From Arcanobacterium ihumii (GTDB taxonomy: Bacteria > Actinomycetota > Actinomycetes > Actinomycetales > Actinomycetaceae), in NCBI RefSeq assembly GCF_900604515.1, contig NZ_UWOS01000001.1, positions 310,001 to 374,000 on the forward strand: a DNA stretch of 64,000 nucleotides, given 5' to 3'. Shown piece by piece: positions 18,072 through 26,690 of the stretch. Position 1 is the first letter of the stretch, and each line of letters starts with the position of its first letter. Position numbers and translations under genes: made by a program. The notes beneath the pieces are model-generated. The model was given only the letters and a program-made list of their open reading frames with translations, ran no database searches and was not told where the DNA came from.

Positions 18072-18197
18072 GCGGTTCCCCCTTTTCTAAACTCGTAACT
18101 TGTTGACGAACCTAGTGGACCCGCCGTCGCGGGGGTCGAGCCCAACCCAGGTGTAGTTTTTCACCACTCAATGTAGCTTCAACTACTAACGCTTCTA

Positions 18198-18226
18198 AGG
18201 TTATTCCTGATCTAGCACTCGGTCAA
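18198..18226 (-). promoter_or_regulatory. groES promoter
   Basis: On the minus strand, -35 TTGACC (18226-18221) and -10 TAACCT (18203-18198) are separated by exactly 17 nt. The -35 hexamer lies in the spacer of the CIRCE dyad. This predicts a leader of about 120 nt. Confidence 0.7.
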
Positions 18227-18238
18227 TTCGAGTGCTAG
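18212..18238. promoter_or_regulatory. CIRCE operator (HrcA site)
   Basis: CTAGCACTC-N9-GAGTGCTAG, a perfect 9-bp dyad with the exact 9-nt spacing of the CIRCE consensus; it differs from the consensus only in the outermost base pair. It covers the groES -35 box. Confidence 0.92.
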
Positions 18239-18347
18239 ATCACCCAGATGTTACTCGCTCTGCGCGAAACGATAACCTCTCCATTTGGCATTCTACGAAT
18301 TCCCACAACGTATCCACACACCCAATTATCCAAACGCCACGATATGT

Positions 18348-18353
18348 CATACT
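18348..18353 (+). promoter_or_regulatory. Candidate -10 box for a leaderless transcript
   Basis: CATACT ends 6 nt before the GTG start at 18360, and no Shine-Dalgarno is present. The expected transcription start would coincide with the start codon, as is common in actinobacteria. Confidence 0.4.
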
Positions 18354-18359
18354 TAGAGT

Positions 18360-19550
18360 GTGAGCATTAAAAATTTGTTGACCGATACCGGCGCTCAACT
18401 GCTTAACTCCCTACCTTCCTATCGTGAGCAAGATGTTTTCTCTCTTTCCATGAAATTACGTGCTGAAGGTTATGATCCTCAGCTAATATCCGAAGCGCTT
18501 ACACAAGCACGTCTGCGCCAAAAAGCGACCGCAAAATTCGGTGACGATGCTTCCCACCTCATTTTCACAGCCGATGGCATCGAACAAGCTACTCGTAAAG
18601 AAGTAGCTACGATACACGCCAAACATTTTATTGACGCACACTGCAGCCACATCCTCGATTTTGGATGTGGGATCGGCGCTGATTCGTTTTCATTTGCTTC
18701 TCATGGACTGGCTGTCACATCGATCGAAATAGACGACGACGCCGCTGCCGCCGCTAGCTTTAACCTCTCGCTTTATAGCTCCGCAACCGTTATTCATGAC
18801 GACGCTAATAACGTCGACCTAGCGGCTACCGGTGCAGACGCAATATGGATAGATCCAGCTCGGCGTCGTAATGGGAAACGAATTAAGGACCCTGAGCAGT
18901 GGTATCCGAGTTTCAGCCACACACTGGAATTGGCCACGCAGTTCAACGCTGCCGGGATTAAGGTCGCACCCGGAATCGATTATTCTTTATTACCTCGCCA
19001 TTGTCATGTCCAGTGGATCAGCGTAAATGGCGATTTAGTCGAGGCTGTTATTTGGCTCGGAAATGCCTCACCACGCCCCGGACGTAGCGCATTGATCATC
19101 AAGAATGGCATTGAACACCAATTTGATTCAGGCTACGAAGATCCCCGAATCCCCTCAATCGAATTGGAACCCAGAGAGCTTGGCACCTTTATATTCGAAC
19201 CGGATCCTGCTGTGATTAGGTCTGGATCAATTTCGGCGTTGGCAAAGAAGTACGGTTTGGCACCAGTATCTAATCGAATCGCCTACATGACCGGTGACTG
19301 CCCTATCGATGCCCCTGAAATTTCCTGCTTTAAGGTTGAGACCGTGATAGACCTCAATCCAAAAGCTTTGCGAAAAGAGCTTAATTCCCGAGGTATTGGA
19401 CGGGTCGAAATCAAGAAAAGAGGAACGGATGTTGTTCCTGAAGAATTACGGAAGAAATTAAAGCTCAATCCTAAGCATCCAGGCAGTGCCACCATTATTG
19501 CAACGCCGTTGCTCGGCAAACACCGCGCAGTCCTTGCTCACCGCCAATAG
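18360..19550 (+). CDS. Class I SAM-dependent methyltransferase with THUMP-like C-terminus
   Basis: Protein of 396 aa. A Rossmann methyltransferase core starts near residue 95 with the SAM-binding loop LDFGCGIGADSFSFA, followed by SIEIDDDAA (motif II) and a WIDPARR motif near residue 160, where a catalytic motif of this group is expected. The last 90 residues (with SCFKVETVIDLNPKALRKEL and PGSATIIATPL) match the THUMP-like domain at the end of an actinobacterial family with unknown substrate. An RNA base is a reasonable guess but not shown. The gene begins with GTG without a ribosome-binding site and is flanked by a convergent terminator. Confidence 0.8.
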   Translation: MSIKNLLTDTGAQLLNSLPSYREQDVFSLSMKLRAEGYDPQLISEALTQARLRQKATAKFGDDASHLIFTADGIEQATRKEVATIHAKHFIDAHCSHILDFGCGIGADSFSFASHGLAVTSIEIDDDAAAAASFNLSLYSSATVIHDDANNVDLAATGADAIWIDPARRRNGKRIKDPEQWYPSFSHTLELATQFNAAGIKVAPGIDYSLLPRHCHVQWISVNGDLVEAVIWLGNASPRPGRSALIIKNGIEHQFDSGYEDPRIPSIELEPRELGTFIFEPDPAVIRSGSISALAKKYGLAPVSNRIAYMTGDCPIDAPEISCFKVETVIDLNPKALRKELNSRGIGRVEIKKRGTDVVPEELRKKLKLNPKHPGSATIIATPLLGKHRAVLAHRQ

Positions 19551-19565
19551 AATCTCATAGAAACC

Positions 19566-19609
19566 AGGTGGGGTGGGTACTTCACTTCAGTGAAATACCC
19601 ACCCCACCT
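19566..19609. terminator. Convergent terminator, methyltransferase / rbsD
   Basis: Stem of 14 GC-rich base pairs (19566-19579 with 19596-19609), continued after one mismatch by 5 bp and a 4-nt loop. It lies between two converging genes. Confidence 0.75.
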
Positions 19610-19637
19610 GAGATCGCGTGAAAAGTTCCGTTCCTTC

Positions 19638-20039
19638 TTAGAAAGGGACACCGCTCCGAAGCAAAACATTCGCATAAGGAGTTGTTTCTCCCGTTCTAAT
19701 CACAAACGCCGCATCTGAAACCAGCTGCTTTAATTCCTCGTGCGAGACGTATTTAATCCCCTGAGCTAGATCATCAGACTTGAACCGTTCGTCAATCCAA
19801 TGCTCAGTTACACTATTCCGGGCTTCGTCGGCCAATGTAATTCCCTCAATCACGATTTCCTTACGTACGGCATCCAATACTTCGTTAAACCTAGGAATGC
19901 CAAAGACCAAAGCCAAGTCAATCACTTCAACATGGTCTGGAATCGGTAAACCGCAATCAGCCACCACGAAAGTATCTGTGTGACCAAGTCGCGCGATAGC
20001 TCGGCACAACTCCGGGTTGAGGATTCCATCTTTTTTCAT
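19638..20039 (-). CDS. rbsD: D-ribose pyranase
   Basis: Cytoplasmic ribose mutarotase of 133 aa that converts beta-ribopyranose to ribofuranose, the form used by ribokinase. The N-terminus MKKDGILNPELCRAIARLGHTD contains the catalytic His (His16 or His20 region) and the C-terminus ends RTGETTPYANVLLRSGVPF as in the family. It is the last gene of the rbs operon and overlaps rbsK by 4 nt (ATGA). Confidence 0.95.
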   Translation of the reverse strand: MKKDGILNPELCRAIARLGHTDTFVVADCGLPIPDHVEVIDLALVFGIPRFNEVLDAVRKEIVIEGITLADEARNSVTEHWIDERFKSDDLAQGIKYVSHEELKQLVSDAAFVIRTGETTPYANVLLRSGVPF

Positions 20040-20956
20040 TGTTTTTCCTCTACAGAGGGCAATTCATCCGCAGCGGTCGGATAGGATGTCTGTGCACCGT
20101 GACCGGTGCACGCATACGCGCCAACTCGGGTTGCGAAACGAGCAGCTTCGATCAAAGAATCACCAGCTGCTAAGCGGTATGAAAGACCACCGACAAAGGC
20201 GTCCCCCGCTCCCGTAGTGTCGACTGCAGTAACGTGCGGTGAGGGGACACTAATTACGCCGTCGTCGCAAGAAACAAGTGCGCCTTGCGAACCTACAGTC
20301 ATCACCACGGAAGCGAACCCTTGTGCAAGGAGAGCGTCAACCATGTCGATAGGAGAGGAAGACTCTGGAACTGACGCTCCCAACTGCTCAAGGACGAGTG
20401 CGCCTTCATGTTCATTGACGATGAGAGGGTCAGCTTTCAACAGCAAATCACGATCAACGTCAACAACTGGTGCAAGATTGATGATCAGGCGATGCCGAGC
20501 CAGCCGAGCAGCTGCTTCAAACCCGGAGCGAGGAATTTCTCCTTGCATCACAACGATCGAAGCTTCAGAAATAAGTTCCGAATAGCTATCTACCAGCTCA
20601 GATGTCATTGTGGTATTGGCGCCACCGATAACGATAATGTTGTTTTCACCAGCGTCATCAACAACAACGACGGCGAGCCCAGTTACATCCTCAACTTCAC
20701 TCACGCCCGCTAGACTTACGTTCGCTTTCTTAAGGAGCTCCAGGGCCGGCTGTGCATTTGAATCTGTACCAACTGCACCAACCATCGTCACATCTGCACC
20801 TAGAGCTGCCGCAGCCACCGCTTGGTTGGCTCCTTTACCTCCAGGCGCAATATTGCCGCCGCTACCATGCAATGTTTCACCTGGTAGCGGATGCCTATCA
20901 ACGCGAACCATGAGATCCGCATTGATAGAACCCACTACTACAATCTTGTTTGTCAC
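20036..20956 (-). CDS. rbsK: Ribokinase
   Basis: PfkB-family kinase of 306 aa that phosphorylates ribose at O5 with ATP. PfkB signature 1 is PGGKGANQAVAAAALG (about 38-53), and signature 2 is DTTGAGDAF (246-254) with catalytic Asp252. The substrate-binding GSINADL motif sits at the N-terminus. The gene overlaps rbsB by 4 nt and rbsD by 4 nt. Its placement in a full rbs operon makes ribose the substrate, in contrast to the related kinase at 8.8-9.8 kb. Confidence 0.95.
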   Translation of the reverse strand: MTNKIVVVGSINADLMVRVDRHPLPGETLHGSGGNIAPGGKGANQAVAAAALGADVTMVGAVGTDSNAQPALELLKKANVSLAGVSEVEDVTGLAVVVVDDAGENNIIVIGGANTTMTSELVDSYSELISEASIVVMQGEIPRSGFEAAARLARHRLIINLAPVVDVDRDLLLKADPLIVNEHEGALVLEQLGASVPESSSPIDMVDALLAQGFASVVMTVGSQGALVSCDDGVISVPSPHVTAVDTTGAGDAFVGGLSYRLAAGDSLIEAARFATRVGAYACTGHGAQTSYPTAADELPSVEEKQ

Positions 20957-21900
20957 TTGTAATCGCCTACGTTTTCTTTAGTAACAGTAACAACGGATAC
21001 AGGAACTTCTGCTTCAACCTTGCCACCGTCAATTGCCTTTTTAGCTTGTTGAATTGCAAGTTTACCAAGTTGCTCAGGCTGCTGAGCAATCGTTGCTACC
21101 ATACGATCACCTTCAATTGCGGCTAGGCCATCCTTAGTACCGTCAAATCCAACAACCTTGATACCCTTTGGATTCTGCCCAAGAGCTTCGATTGCGCCGA
21201 GTGCCATTTCATCATTTTCGGCGAAGATACCCTTAATGTTTGGATTTGCTTGGAGAAGGTTATTGGTAACGTCTAGCCCTTTGGCACGGTCAAACTCTGC
21301 GGTCTGTTTTGCTGCTACCTTGATACCCTTGAATGCTGCGATTCCTTCTTCGAAGCCCTTACCACGATCACGGGAAGCCGAAGATCCAGGAACGCCTTGA
21401 AGTACTAGAACGTCGCCCGTCTCACCAATTGCCTTAGCAAGGGACTCAGCAGCTTGTTTTCCTCCTGCAACATTGTCCGAAGATACAAATGAAGTTAGCT
21501 TTGCGTCGGTAACACCGCGGTCAACTGCGATGACGGGAATCTTCGCTTCGTTAAGCTTCTTTACACCAGGGGCTGCGGCGTCGGAATCAACTGGGTTGAT
21601 GATAACGAGGTCAGCGCCCGTTGCAATTGCGTTATCGATCTGGTTGGTCTGGGTTGAGGCATCGTCGCGTGCGTCTTGAACCTTGAGCTCAACACCAGCA
21701 GCTTCGGCTTCCTTCTGAGCGCCATCACGGAGTTGAACGAAGAATGGGTTCGACAGCGTCGACACCAAGAGAACTACGGTTGGCTTGTCTCCACCGGACT
21801 TTCCACCTTCGGAGGAGGAATCACGGTTACATGCACCGAGGCTGGTTACAGCCACTGCTCCAGCAGCGAGCACCGCTGCTACCCTACGGAACTTCTTCAT
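20953..21900 (-). CDS. rbsB: Ribose-binding lipoprotein
   Basis: Solute-binding protein of the RbsB/periplasmic-binding I group, 315 aa. The signal sequence ends in lipobox SLGAC with lipidation at Cys24, expected in a Gram-positive. The mature domain starts with PTVVLLVSTLSNPFFVQLRDG and has IINPVDSDAA, the hinge region and GFDGTKDGLAAI as in RbsB. It captures ribose outside the membrane for RbsAC. A 54-nt gap separates it from rbsC, the largest in the operon. Confidence 0.95.
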   Translation of the reverse strand: MKKFRRVAAVLAAGAVAVTSLGACNRDSSSEGGKSGGDKPTVVLLVSTLSNPFFVQLRDGAQKEAEAAGVELKVQDARDDASTQTNQIDNAIATGADLVIINPVDSDAAAPGVKKLNEAKIPVIAVDRGVTDAKLTSFVSSDNVAGGKQAAESLAKAIGETGDVLVLQGVPGSSASRDRGKGFEEGIAAFKGIKVAAKQTAEFDRAKGLDVTNNLLQANPNIKGIFAENDEMALGAIEALGQNPKGIKVVGFDGTKDGLAAIEGDRMVATIAQQPEQLGKLAIQQAKKAIDGGKVEAEVPVSVVTVTKENVGDYK

Positions 21901-21954
21901 TGGAGTTTCCTTTCTTAAGAACGACGTCGTTCAGTTTGTTTTTATTGGAAGGGA

Positions 21955-22944
21955 TTAGTTAGTCTTTCGGCGCAGTACGTCGATACCCACTGCGATTGCA
22001 ATGACGCATCCGATAACTACCTGTTGCCAGAAAGAGTTGACATTAAGGATGTTCAGTCCATTACGTATAACGGCCAGAAGTAGTGCACCAACGAGCGTTC
22101 CCGATGCTTTACCGGAACCACCCGCTAGCGAAGCTCCACCGATAACGACGGCGGCAATCGCATCCATTTCGTATCCGGTTGCAGCACCAGGTTGTGCTGA
22201 GGAAAGTCGACCAGCGATCAACAAACCCGCGAATCCAGCAAAGAGACCGGAAAGTGCGTAAACCGAAACTAGTGTGCGTTTGACGGGCAGACCAGAGAGA
22301 CGAGCTGCCTCAAGGTTTCCGCCAACCGCATACATCGAACGCCCAAGGACCGTCCTACTGAGGATGAACCAACAGACCAGACCAGCAATAACGAGCATTA
22401 GAACTGGAACAGGGATCGGACCAATATAGGATCCAAGGAAGTTCACTTCATCAGCAGTCGCAATTGGGCGGCCATCCGAAAGAACAAGAGTAAGACCACG
22501 CGCAATCGACATCATTGCCAGAGTTGCGATGAAGGCTGGAAGTTTACCGTATGCAACACCGATTCCAGAGATACCTCCGGCAAGAAGTCCGATCAATAAG
22601 CCAACAAGGAGGGTAACAAAACCAGGCAAGCCGAGGTTCGTGAACATGTATGCACTAACCATAGCTCCCAGAGCGGCGATTGAACCAACGGCAAGATCGA
22701 TACCAGCGGTAACGATAACGAAGGTCATGCCGAAAGCGAGGATCGCCGTCGTTGCTGACTGAATTCCTACATTGAGGAGGTTTCGGGTAGTTAGGAAGTC
22801 CGGTGTAGCAATGAAAAGTGCAATGCACAGAAAAACTAGTCCAACCAGTGCACCATTTTCGGCCAGAAAATGACCAATTTTGGAATGACGGGGAGCACTC
22901 AGCGACTTCTTCGCCGCCGTTGTTTTCTCAGTAGCTGTAGTCAT
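21955..22944 (-). CDS. rbsC: Ribose ABC transporter permease
   Basis: Permease of 329 aa with about ten hydrophobic segments, BPD_transp_2 family. Typical sequence includes GMTFVIVTAGIDLAVGS, GLPVKRTLVSVYALSG and AIAAVVIGGASLAGGSG. A basic cytoplasmic N-terminus of about 25 residues precedes the first helix. The stop/start junction with rbsA is TAATG (1 nt shared). Confidence 0.96.
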   Translation of the reverse strand: MTTATEKTTAAKKSLSAPRHSKIGHFLAENGALVGLVFLCIALFIATPDFLTTRNLLNVGIQSATTAILAFGMTFVIVTAGIDLAVGSIAALGAMVSAYMFTNLGLPGFVTLLVGLLIGLLAGGISGIGVAYGKLPAFIATLAMMSIARGLTLVLSDGRPIATADEVNFLGSYIGPIPVPVLMLVIAGLVCWFILSRTVLGRSMYAVGGNLEAARLSGLPVKRTLVSVYALSGLFAGFAGLLIAGRLSSAQPGAATGYEMDAIAAVVIGGASLAGGSGKASGTLVGALLLAVIRNGLNILNVNSFWQQVVIGCVIAIAVGIDVLRRKTN

Positions 22945-24554
22945 TAGAGTTCTCCTTTTTCACTCTGATGTTCACATGTGTCCGTATCTGCGACGGCTGG
23001 CGGTTCATTAAAAGATTTGGATTCGGTTGGAGTTTCAGAGGAAGGCTCAGGATCGACGTGGACGGCGGCCGTAACATTACGTACAGCCATGGTCATTACT
23101 GCGTCTTGAGTGGCATCCTTAGCATCGATCTCTCCCGAGATCCTGCCACGGCTCATGACCAAGATCCGGTCGCTCATACCTAATACCTCCGGAAGCTCAG
23201 AGGACACCATGACGACGGCACCTCCACGGGCCGTAACCTCATTAATGAGTTGGTAGATCTCAACCTTCGCTCCCACGTCAACGCCACGAGTTGGTTCATC
23301 AAGCAGCAGAATCTCCGAGTTTGCAAGCATCCACCTGCCGAATACCACCTTCTGTTGATTTCCACCCGAAAGGTTACGAATCCGCTGTTCGACTGAAGCC
23401 ATTCGTACCCGGAGCTTTTCTGCAACACTCGTTGCACGGCGTCGCTGCCCACGGCGATCAGCAAGTCCCATCGACGACGTCGAGGTCAACGTTGCGTAAC
23501 CCAGGTTTTCGTTCACCGAAGCATCAAGGACCAGACCCTGCATCTTTCGGTCTTCAGGGACATGCCCGATACCGGCTGCGATACCAGCAGCAACGTTAAA
23601 CGACGGGATCTTTTTGCCACATGCCGTCACAGTACCGGAGTCATATGGATCGGCACCGGCGATTGAACGAATCACTTCAGTTCTTCCTGCACCAACTAGA
23701 CCAGCAACACCAACCACTTCGCCGGCACGCACCTCGAAGCTGATATCTTCAAATACTCCTGCTCGGGTCAAGCCATCAACTTTAAGAAGCACGTTCCCAG
23801 GCTCCTGGCGAACCCTTGGGAATTGCTGGTCGATCGAGCGGCCAACCATAAGTTGAACCAGTTCCTTCTCTGGCGTATTTGCAGGTACTTCTTCAACAAA
23901 TTCTCCGTCACGTAAGACCGTAACCATATCGCCGATTTCTGCAATTTCATCGAGATGATGGGAGATGAATACCATTGCCACCCCTTTGGCACGCAGATCA
24001 TTCATAACTGCAAAGAGTTGCTTGATTTCCGGGGTAGTTAACGTTGCAGTTGGCTCATCAAGAATCAAGATTCGCGCGTCTTGGCTTAGCGCCTTAGCAA
24101 TCTCAACCAACTGTTGTTTTGCAACACCAAGCTGGTAAACCGGCGTAGAGAGATCCACATCGAGACCGATGATGTCAAGCGCTACCTGAGCCTGCTTGTA
24201 CGTCTCCCGCTTGTCGAAAAGACCCATCTTGCTCGGGGTTCGTCCCAGCATGATGTTCTCAGCAACAGAAAGGTTTGGAGCTAGGTTCAGTTCTTGGTGA
24301 ATCGTGGCAATACCATAAGCTTCAGCAGCTTTCGTATTTGGCAACGTAACTTCTTTACCATCGATAATGATGCGACCGCCGTCGGGCTGGTAAATACCTG
24401 ACATCATCTTAATCAGCGTTGATTTTCCTGCGCCGTTCTCTCCAAGTAACACCTGGACTTTCCCGGGGCGAACTGGCACCGTCACGTCGTCGATAACGGT
24501 AACGGGCCCAAAACGCTTTGTAACGTGGTCTAACACTAATACAGCGTCTGTCAT
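22944..24554 (-). CDS. rbsA: Ribose ABC transporter ATPase, tandem domains
   Basis: ATP-binding subunit of 536 aa with two ABC domains. The N-terminal domain has a full Walker A (GENGAGKSTLIKM), Q loop and LDEPTATLT; the C-terminal domain has the degenerate GLVGAGRTEVIRS loop usual in sugar ATPases of this family, with signature LSGGNQQKVVFGRW. The chain is about 35 residues longer than E. coli RbsA, with an acidic, Glu- and Thr-rich tail (after about residue 500) of unknown purpose. It overlaps rbsR by 4 nt. Confidence 0.95.
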   Translation of the reverse strand: MTDAVLVLDHVTKRFGPVTVIDDVTVPVRPGKVQVLLGENGAGKSTLIKMMSGIYQPDGGRIIIDGKEVTLPNTKAAEAYGIATIHQELNLAPNLSVAENIMLGRTPSKMGLFDKRETYKQAQVALDIIGLDVDLSTPVYQLGVAKQQLVEIAKALSQDARILILDEPTATLTTPEIKQLFAVMNDLRAKGVAMVFISHHLDEIAEIGDMVTVLRDGEFVEEVPANTPEKELVQLMVGRSIDQQFPRVRQEPGNVLLKVDGLTRAGVFEDISFEVRAGEVVGVAGLVGAGRTEVIRSIAGADPYDSGTVTACGKKIPSFNVAAGIAAGIGHVPEDRKMQGLVLDASVNENLGYATLTSTSSMGLADRRGQRRRATSVAEKLRVRMASVEQRIRNLSGGNQQKVVFGRWMLANSEILLLDEPTRGVDVGAKVEIYQLINEVTARGGAVVMVSSELPEVLGMSDRILVMSRGRISGEIDAKDATQDAVMTMAVRNVTAAVHVDPEPSSETPTESKSFNEPPAVADTDTCEHQSEKGEL

Positions 24555-25603
24555 TGTATTCCTCCTGTGGAACTTCGGACGATCAGCTCGCCTGGGAATT
24601 CAAAATCACGGTTCGGGCTTTGGGGCGCCGAATTATCGATCATAGTAATGAGGTATTCGACCGCAGCATTCGTAATCTCACGAATCGGTTGGCGGTAACT
24701 CGTTAGAGAAGGGTGGACCCACGTGCAAAGCTCAAGTCCGTCGAAACCTGCAATCATAACGTCACGCCCAATTGTTAATCCAGCCATTTCCGCTGCTTTA
24801 ATTGCACCGATTGCCATCAGGTCGTTATCTGCAAAGATAAGGCGAGGATGCGGCAGCCGTAGCGAAAGGTCAGAATTCTTTAGGTAGGTAGAGACGACAT
24901 CGAAACCAGATTGCGAAGTGAAGTCTCCATGTTCAGTTACGAAGACGTCTTCAGAAACATTGGAATCCGACAAAGCTTTTTCAGTTCCGACTCTGCGATG
25001 ATCTGTGATCGATAGGTTTTTAGGTCCACGGATATGAAGAAAGCTGCGCGGTGCCAGTTTAGGTCCTATCACAGATACGCATTCAAGGAGGTGAGATACC
25101 ACCTCGAATGCTCCTTTCTCATTAGTTGCAGAGAATCGTGGAAAGTTAAGACCATCAATCGCACGATCGATTGCAACGATCGGCATTCTCTCGAATTTCT
25201 CGGCGTGTTCAGGCATATCAGCTTCGGAGGCTCCCCCAACTAGTAAGACGCCGTCAACCAGTGGCGCTTGGAAGAGCTCACGTGCAGCTTTGAGCGGATC
25301 GTGGGAAATCGTTATATTCACAGCAAGGTTGTGACGCTCTGCTACCTCTGTGACTTGTTCGATTAGGGTTGGGAAGAATGGATTTTGAATCGAATCGAGG
25401 ACGAATCCAATTGATTCAGTGCGTGAGCGACGGAGGTTTCTTGCCACTCGCGATGGACGATAGTCAAGCTTTGTAACAGCATCTTCTACACGCTGGCGAA
25501 GATTATCAGCAACCGGTTTTGATCCGTTGAGAACACGCGAAACCGTTGCGGGTGATACACCTGCATACTTGGCAATATCGCGAATAGCTACGTTCGTCAT
25601 CAT
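24551..25603 (-). CDS. rbsR: LacI-family ribose operon regulator
   Basis: LacI/GalR repressor of 350 aa. The N-terminal helix-turn-helix is IRDIAKYAGVSPATVSRVLNG (about residues 7-27), followed by the hinge helix and a periplasmic-binding-like effector domain (GFVLDSIQNPFFPTLIEQV, IAGFDGLELCTWVHPSLTS). As first gene of the rbs operon it is presumably autoregulated, with ribose or ribose-5-phosphate as inducer (inferred). A 12-bp palindrome with central CG, the form of LacI-family operators, lies 168 nt upstream. Confidence 0.9.
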   Translation of the reverse strand: MMTNVAIRDIAKYAGVSPATVSRVLNGSKPVADNLRQRVEDAVTKLDYRPSRVARNLRRSRTESIGFVLDSIQNPFFPTLIEQVTEVAERHNLAVNITISHDPLKAARELFQAPLVDGVLLVGGASEADMPEHAEKFERMPIVAIDRAIDGLNFPRFSATNEKGAFEVVSHLLECVSVIGPKLAPRSFLHIRGPKNLSITDHRRVGTEKALSDSNVSEDVFVTEHGDFTSQSGFDVVSTYLKNSDLSLRLPHPRLIFADNDLMAIGAIKAAEMAGLTIGRDVMIAGFDGLELCTWVHPSLTSYRQPIREITNAAVEYLITMIDNSAPQSPNRDFEFPGELIVRSSTGGIQ

Positions 25604-25746
25604 TGACCTATCGTTTGCTTTTACTAATTGAGCTTAAAGCCCGGTTAGTTTTTGATAACCAAAGTTGTTCAAACCTTGGATTTGTTTGTGAATCATTGCG
25701 ATCCATCAGCTTCGATGAAATACCTGATTCTTTGGTAAGGCCAGAT

Positions 25747-25782
25747 TCGATTTCTAACTATCAGAGTTAGGAAATCGATTTC
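25747..25782. promoter_or_regulatory. Candidate RbsR operator
   Basis: GAAATCGATTTC at 25771-25782 is a perfect 12-bp palindrome with the central CG typical of LacI-family sites. Its left half is also the right arm of a 13-bp dyad with one bulge (25747-25759 with 25765-25778), so two overlapping sites may exist. On the minus strand a TTGCAC sequence just upstream could be a -35 box. Confidence 0.6.
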
Positions 25783-25872
25783 CTTATGTGCAATATAACC
25801 ACATGACTCAGATCACGTCAAGGGTTAAGTATAGAATTTTACAAAGTATGACCAAGCCTGCAGTTGTAAATT

Positions 25873-25916
25873 AAGCGGGAGGGGTTGCACGATTCCTCGC
25901 GCAACCCCTCCCGCTT
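25873..25916 (-). terminator. rbs-proximal terminator of the sdhCAB operon
   Basis: Perfect 16-bp GC-rich stem (25873-25888 with 25901-25916) with a 12-nt loop. It lies upstream of sdhB in plus coordinates, which is downstream of its stop on the minus strand (31 nt). Confidence 0.8.
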
Positions 25917-25946
25917 GAGAGTTCGCTATTCGGAATTAACCGATTT

Positions 25947-26690
25947 TTACTTTACTCGTGAGCCAGACTTCATAAGGTCACGGTTAAGCATCGAGATGAA
26001 CTCGAGTGGAACTTGCTTCGGGCAAGCAGATGCACAAGCACCAGTGTTGGTGCATCCGCCGAAGCCTTCAGCGTCGTGCTGGTGAAGCATGTTAACAACA
26101 CGCTCCTTACGCTCAGGTTGCCCCTGTGGGAGCAGTCCCAAGTGGACGACCTTTGCCGATGTAAACAGCATTGCCGAACCGTTTGGACATGCCGCTACAC
26201 AAGCCCCACAGCCGATGCAAGCAGCAGCTTCGAATGCCTTATCTGCATTTTCTTTGCGAATTGGAACTGCGTGAGCATCTGGAGCCGCGCCAGTGTTAAC
26301 CGAGATGTAGCCACCTGCTTGAACAATGCGATCCAAAGCAGAGCGGTCAACAACAAGGTCACGGAGAACGGGGAATGCGGTTGAACGCCATGGCTCAATC
26401 GTGATGGTATCGCCGTCTTTGAAATGACGCATGTGCAACTGGCATGTGGTAGTCACTTCTGGACCGTGAGGATCGCCGTTGATAACGATTCCACACTGAC
26501 CACAAATACCTTCGCGACAGTCAGAATCGAACGCAACTGGCTCTTTACCTTCGTCGAAAAGCTCTTCATTTAGCTGATCAAGCATTTCAAGGAAGGAAGC
26601 CTCTGCTTCAACATTTTGGATGGTGTGCGTCTCGAAGTGGCCCTTGTCTTCTGGACCAGTCTGACGCCAATATTCGAGGTTAATTTTCAC
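25947..26690 (-). CDS. sdhB: Succinate dehydrogenase / fumarate reductase iron-sulfur subunit
   Basis: Iron-sulfur subunit of 247 aa that passes electrons between the flavoprotein and cytochrome b. Cys ligands are visible for the [2Fe-2S] cluster ([11 protein letters not shown], about 57-67, plus a later Cys), and for the [4Fe-4S] and [3Fe-4S] clusters ([14 protein letters not shown] near 147 and [18 protein letters not shown] near 204). The spacing is that of the actinobacterial/Bacteroides-type enzyme rather than the E. coli SdhB. It overlaps sdhA by 4 nt. Direction of the reaction (succinate oxidation or fumarate reduction) cannot be told from sequence. Confidence 0.94.
   Translation of the reverse strand: MKINLEYWRQTGPEDKGHFETHTIQNVEAEASFLEMLDQLNEELFDEGKEPVAFDSDCREGICGQCGIVINGDPHGPEVTTTCQLHMRHFKDGDTITIEPWRSTAFPVLRDLVVDRSALDRIVQAGGYISVNTGAAPDAHAVPIRKENADKAFEAAACIGCGACVAACPNGSAMLFTSAKVVHLGLLPQGQPERKERVVNMLHQHDAEGFGGCTNTGACASACPKQVPLEFISMLNRDLMKSGSRVK

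Larger units (their letters stand above)
25604..25946. other. rbsR-sdhB intergenic region
   Basis: Both flanking genes read leftward, so this 343-nt AT-rich stretch holds the sdhB terminator (25873-25916), the rbs promoter and its operator (25747-25782). No open frame in it looks coding. Confidence 0.7.
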
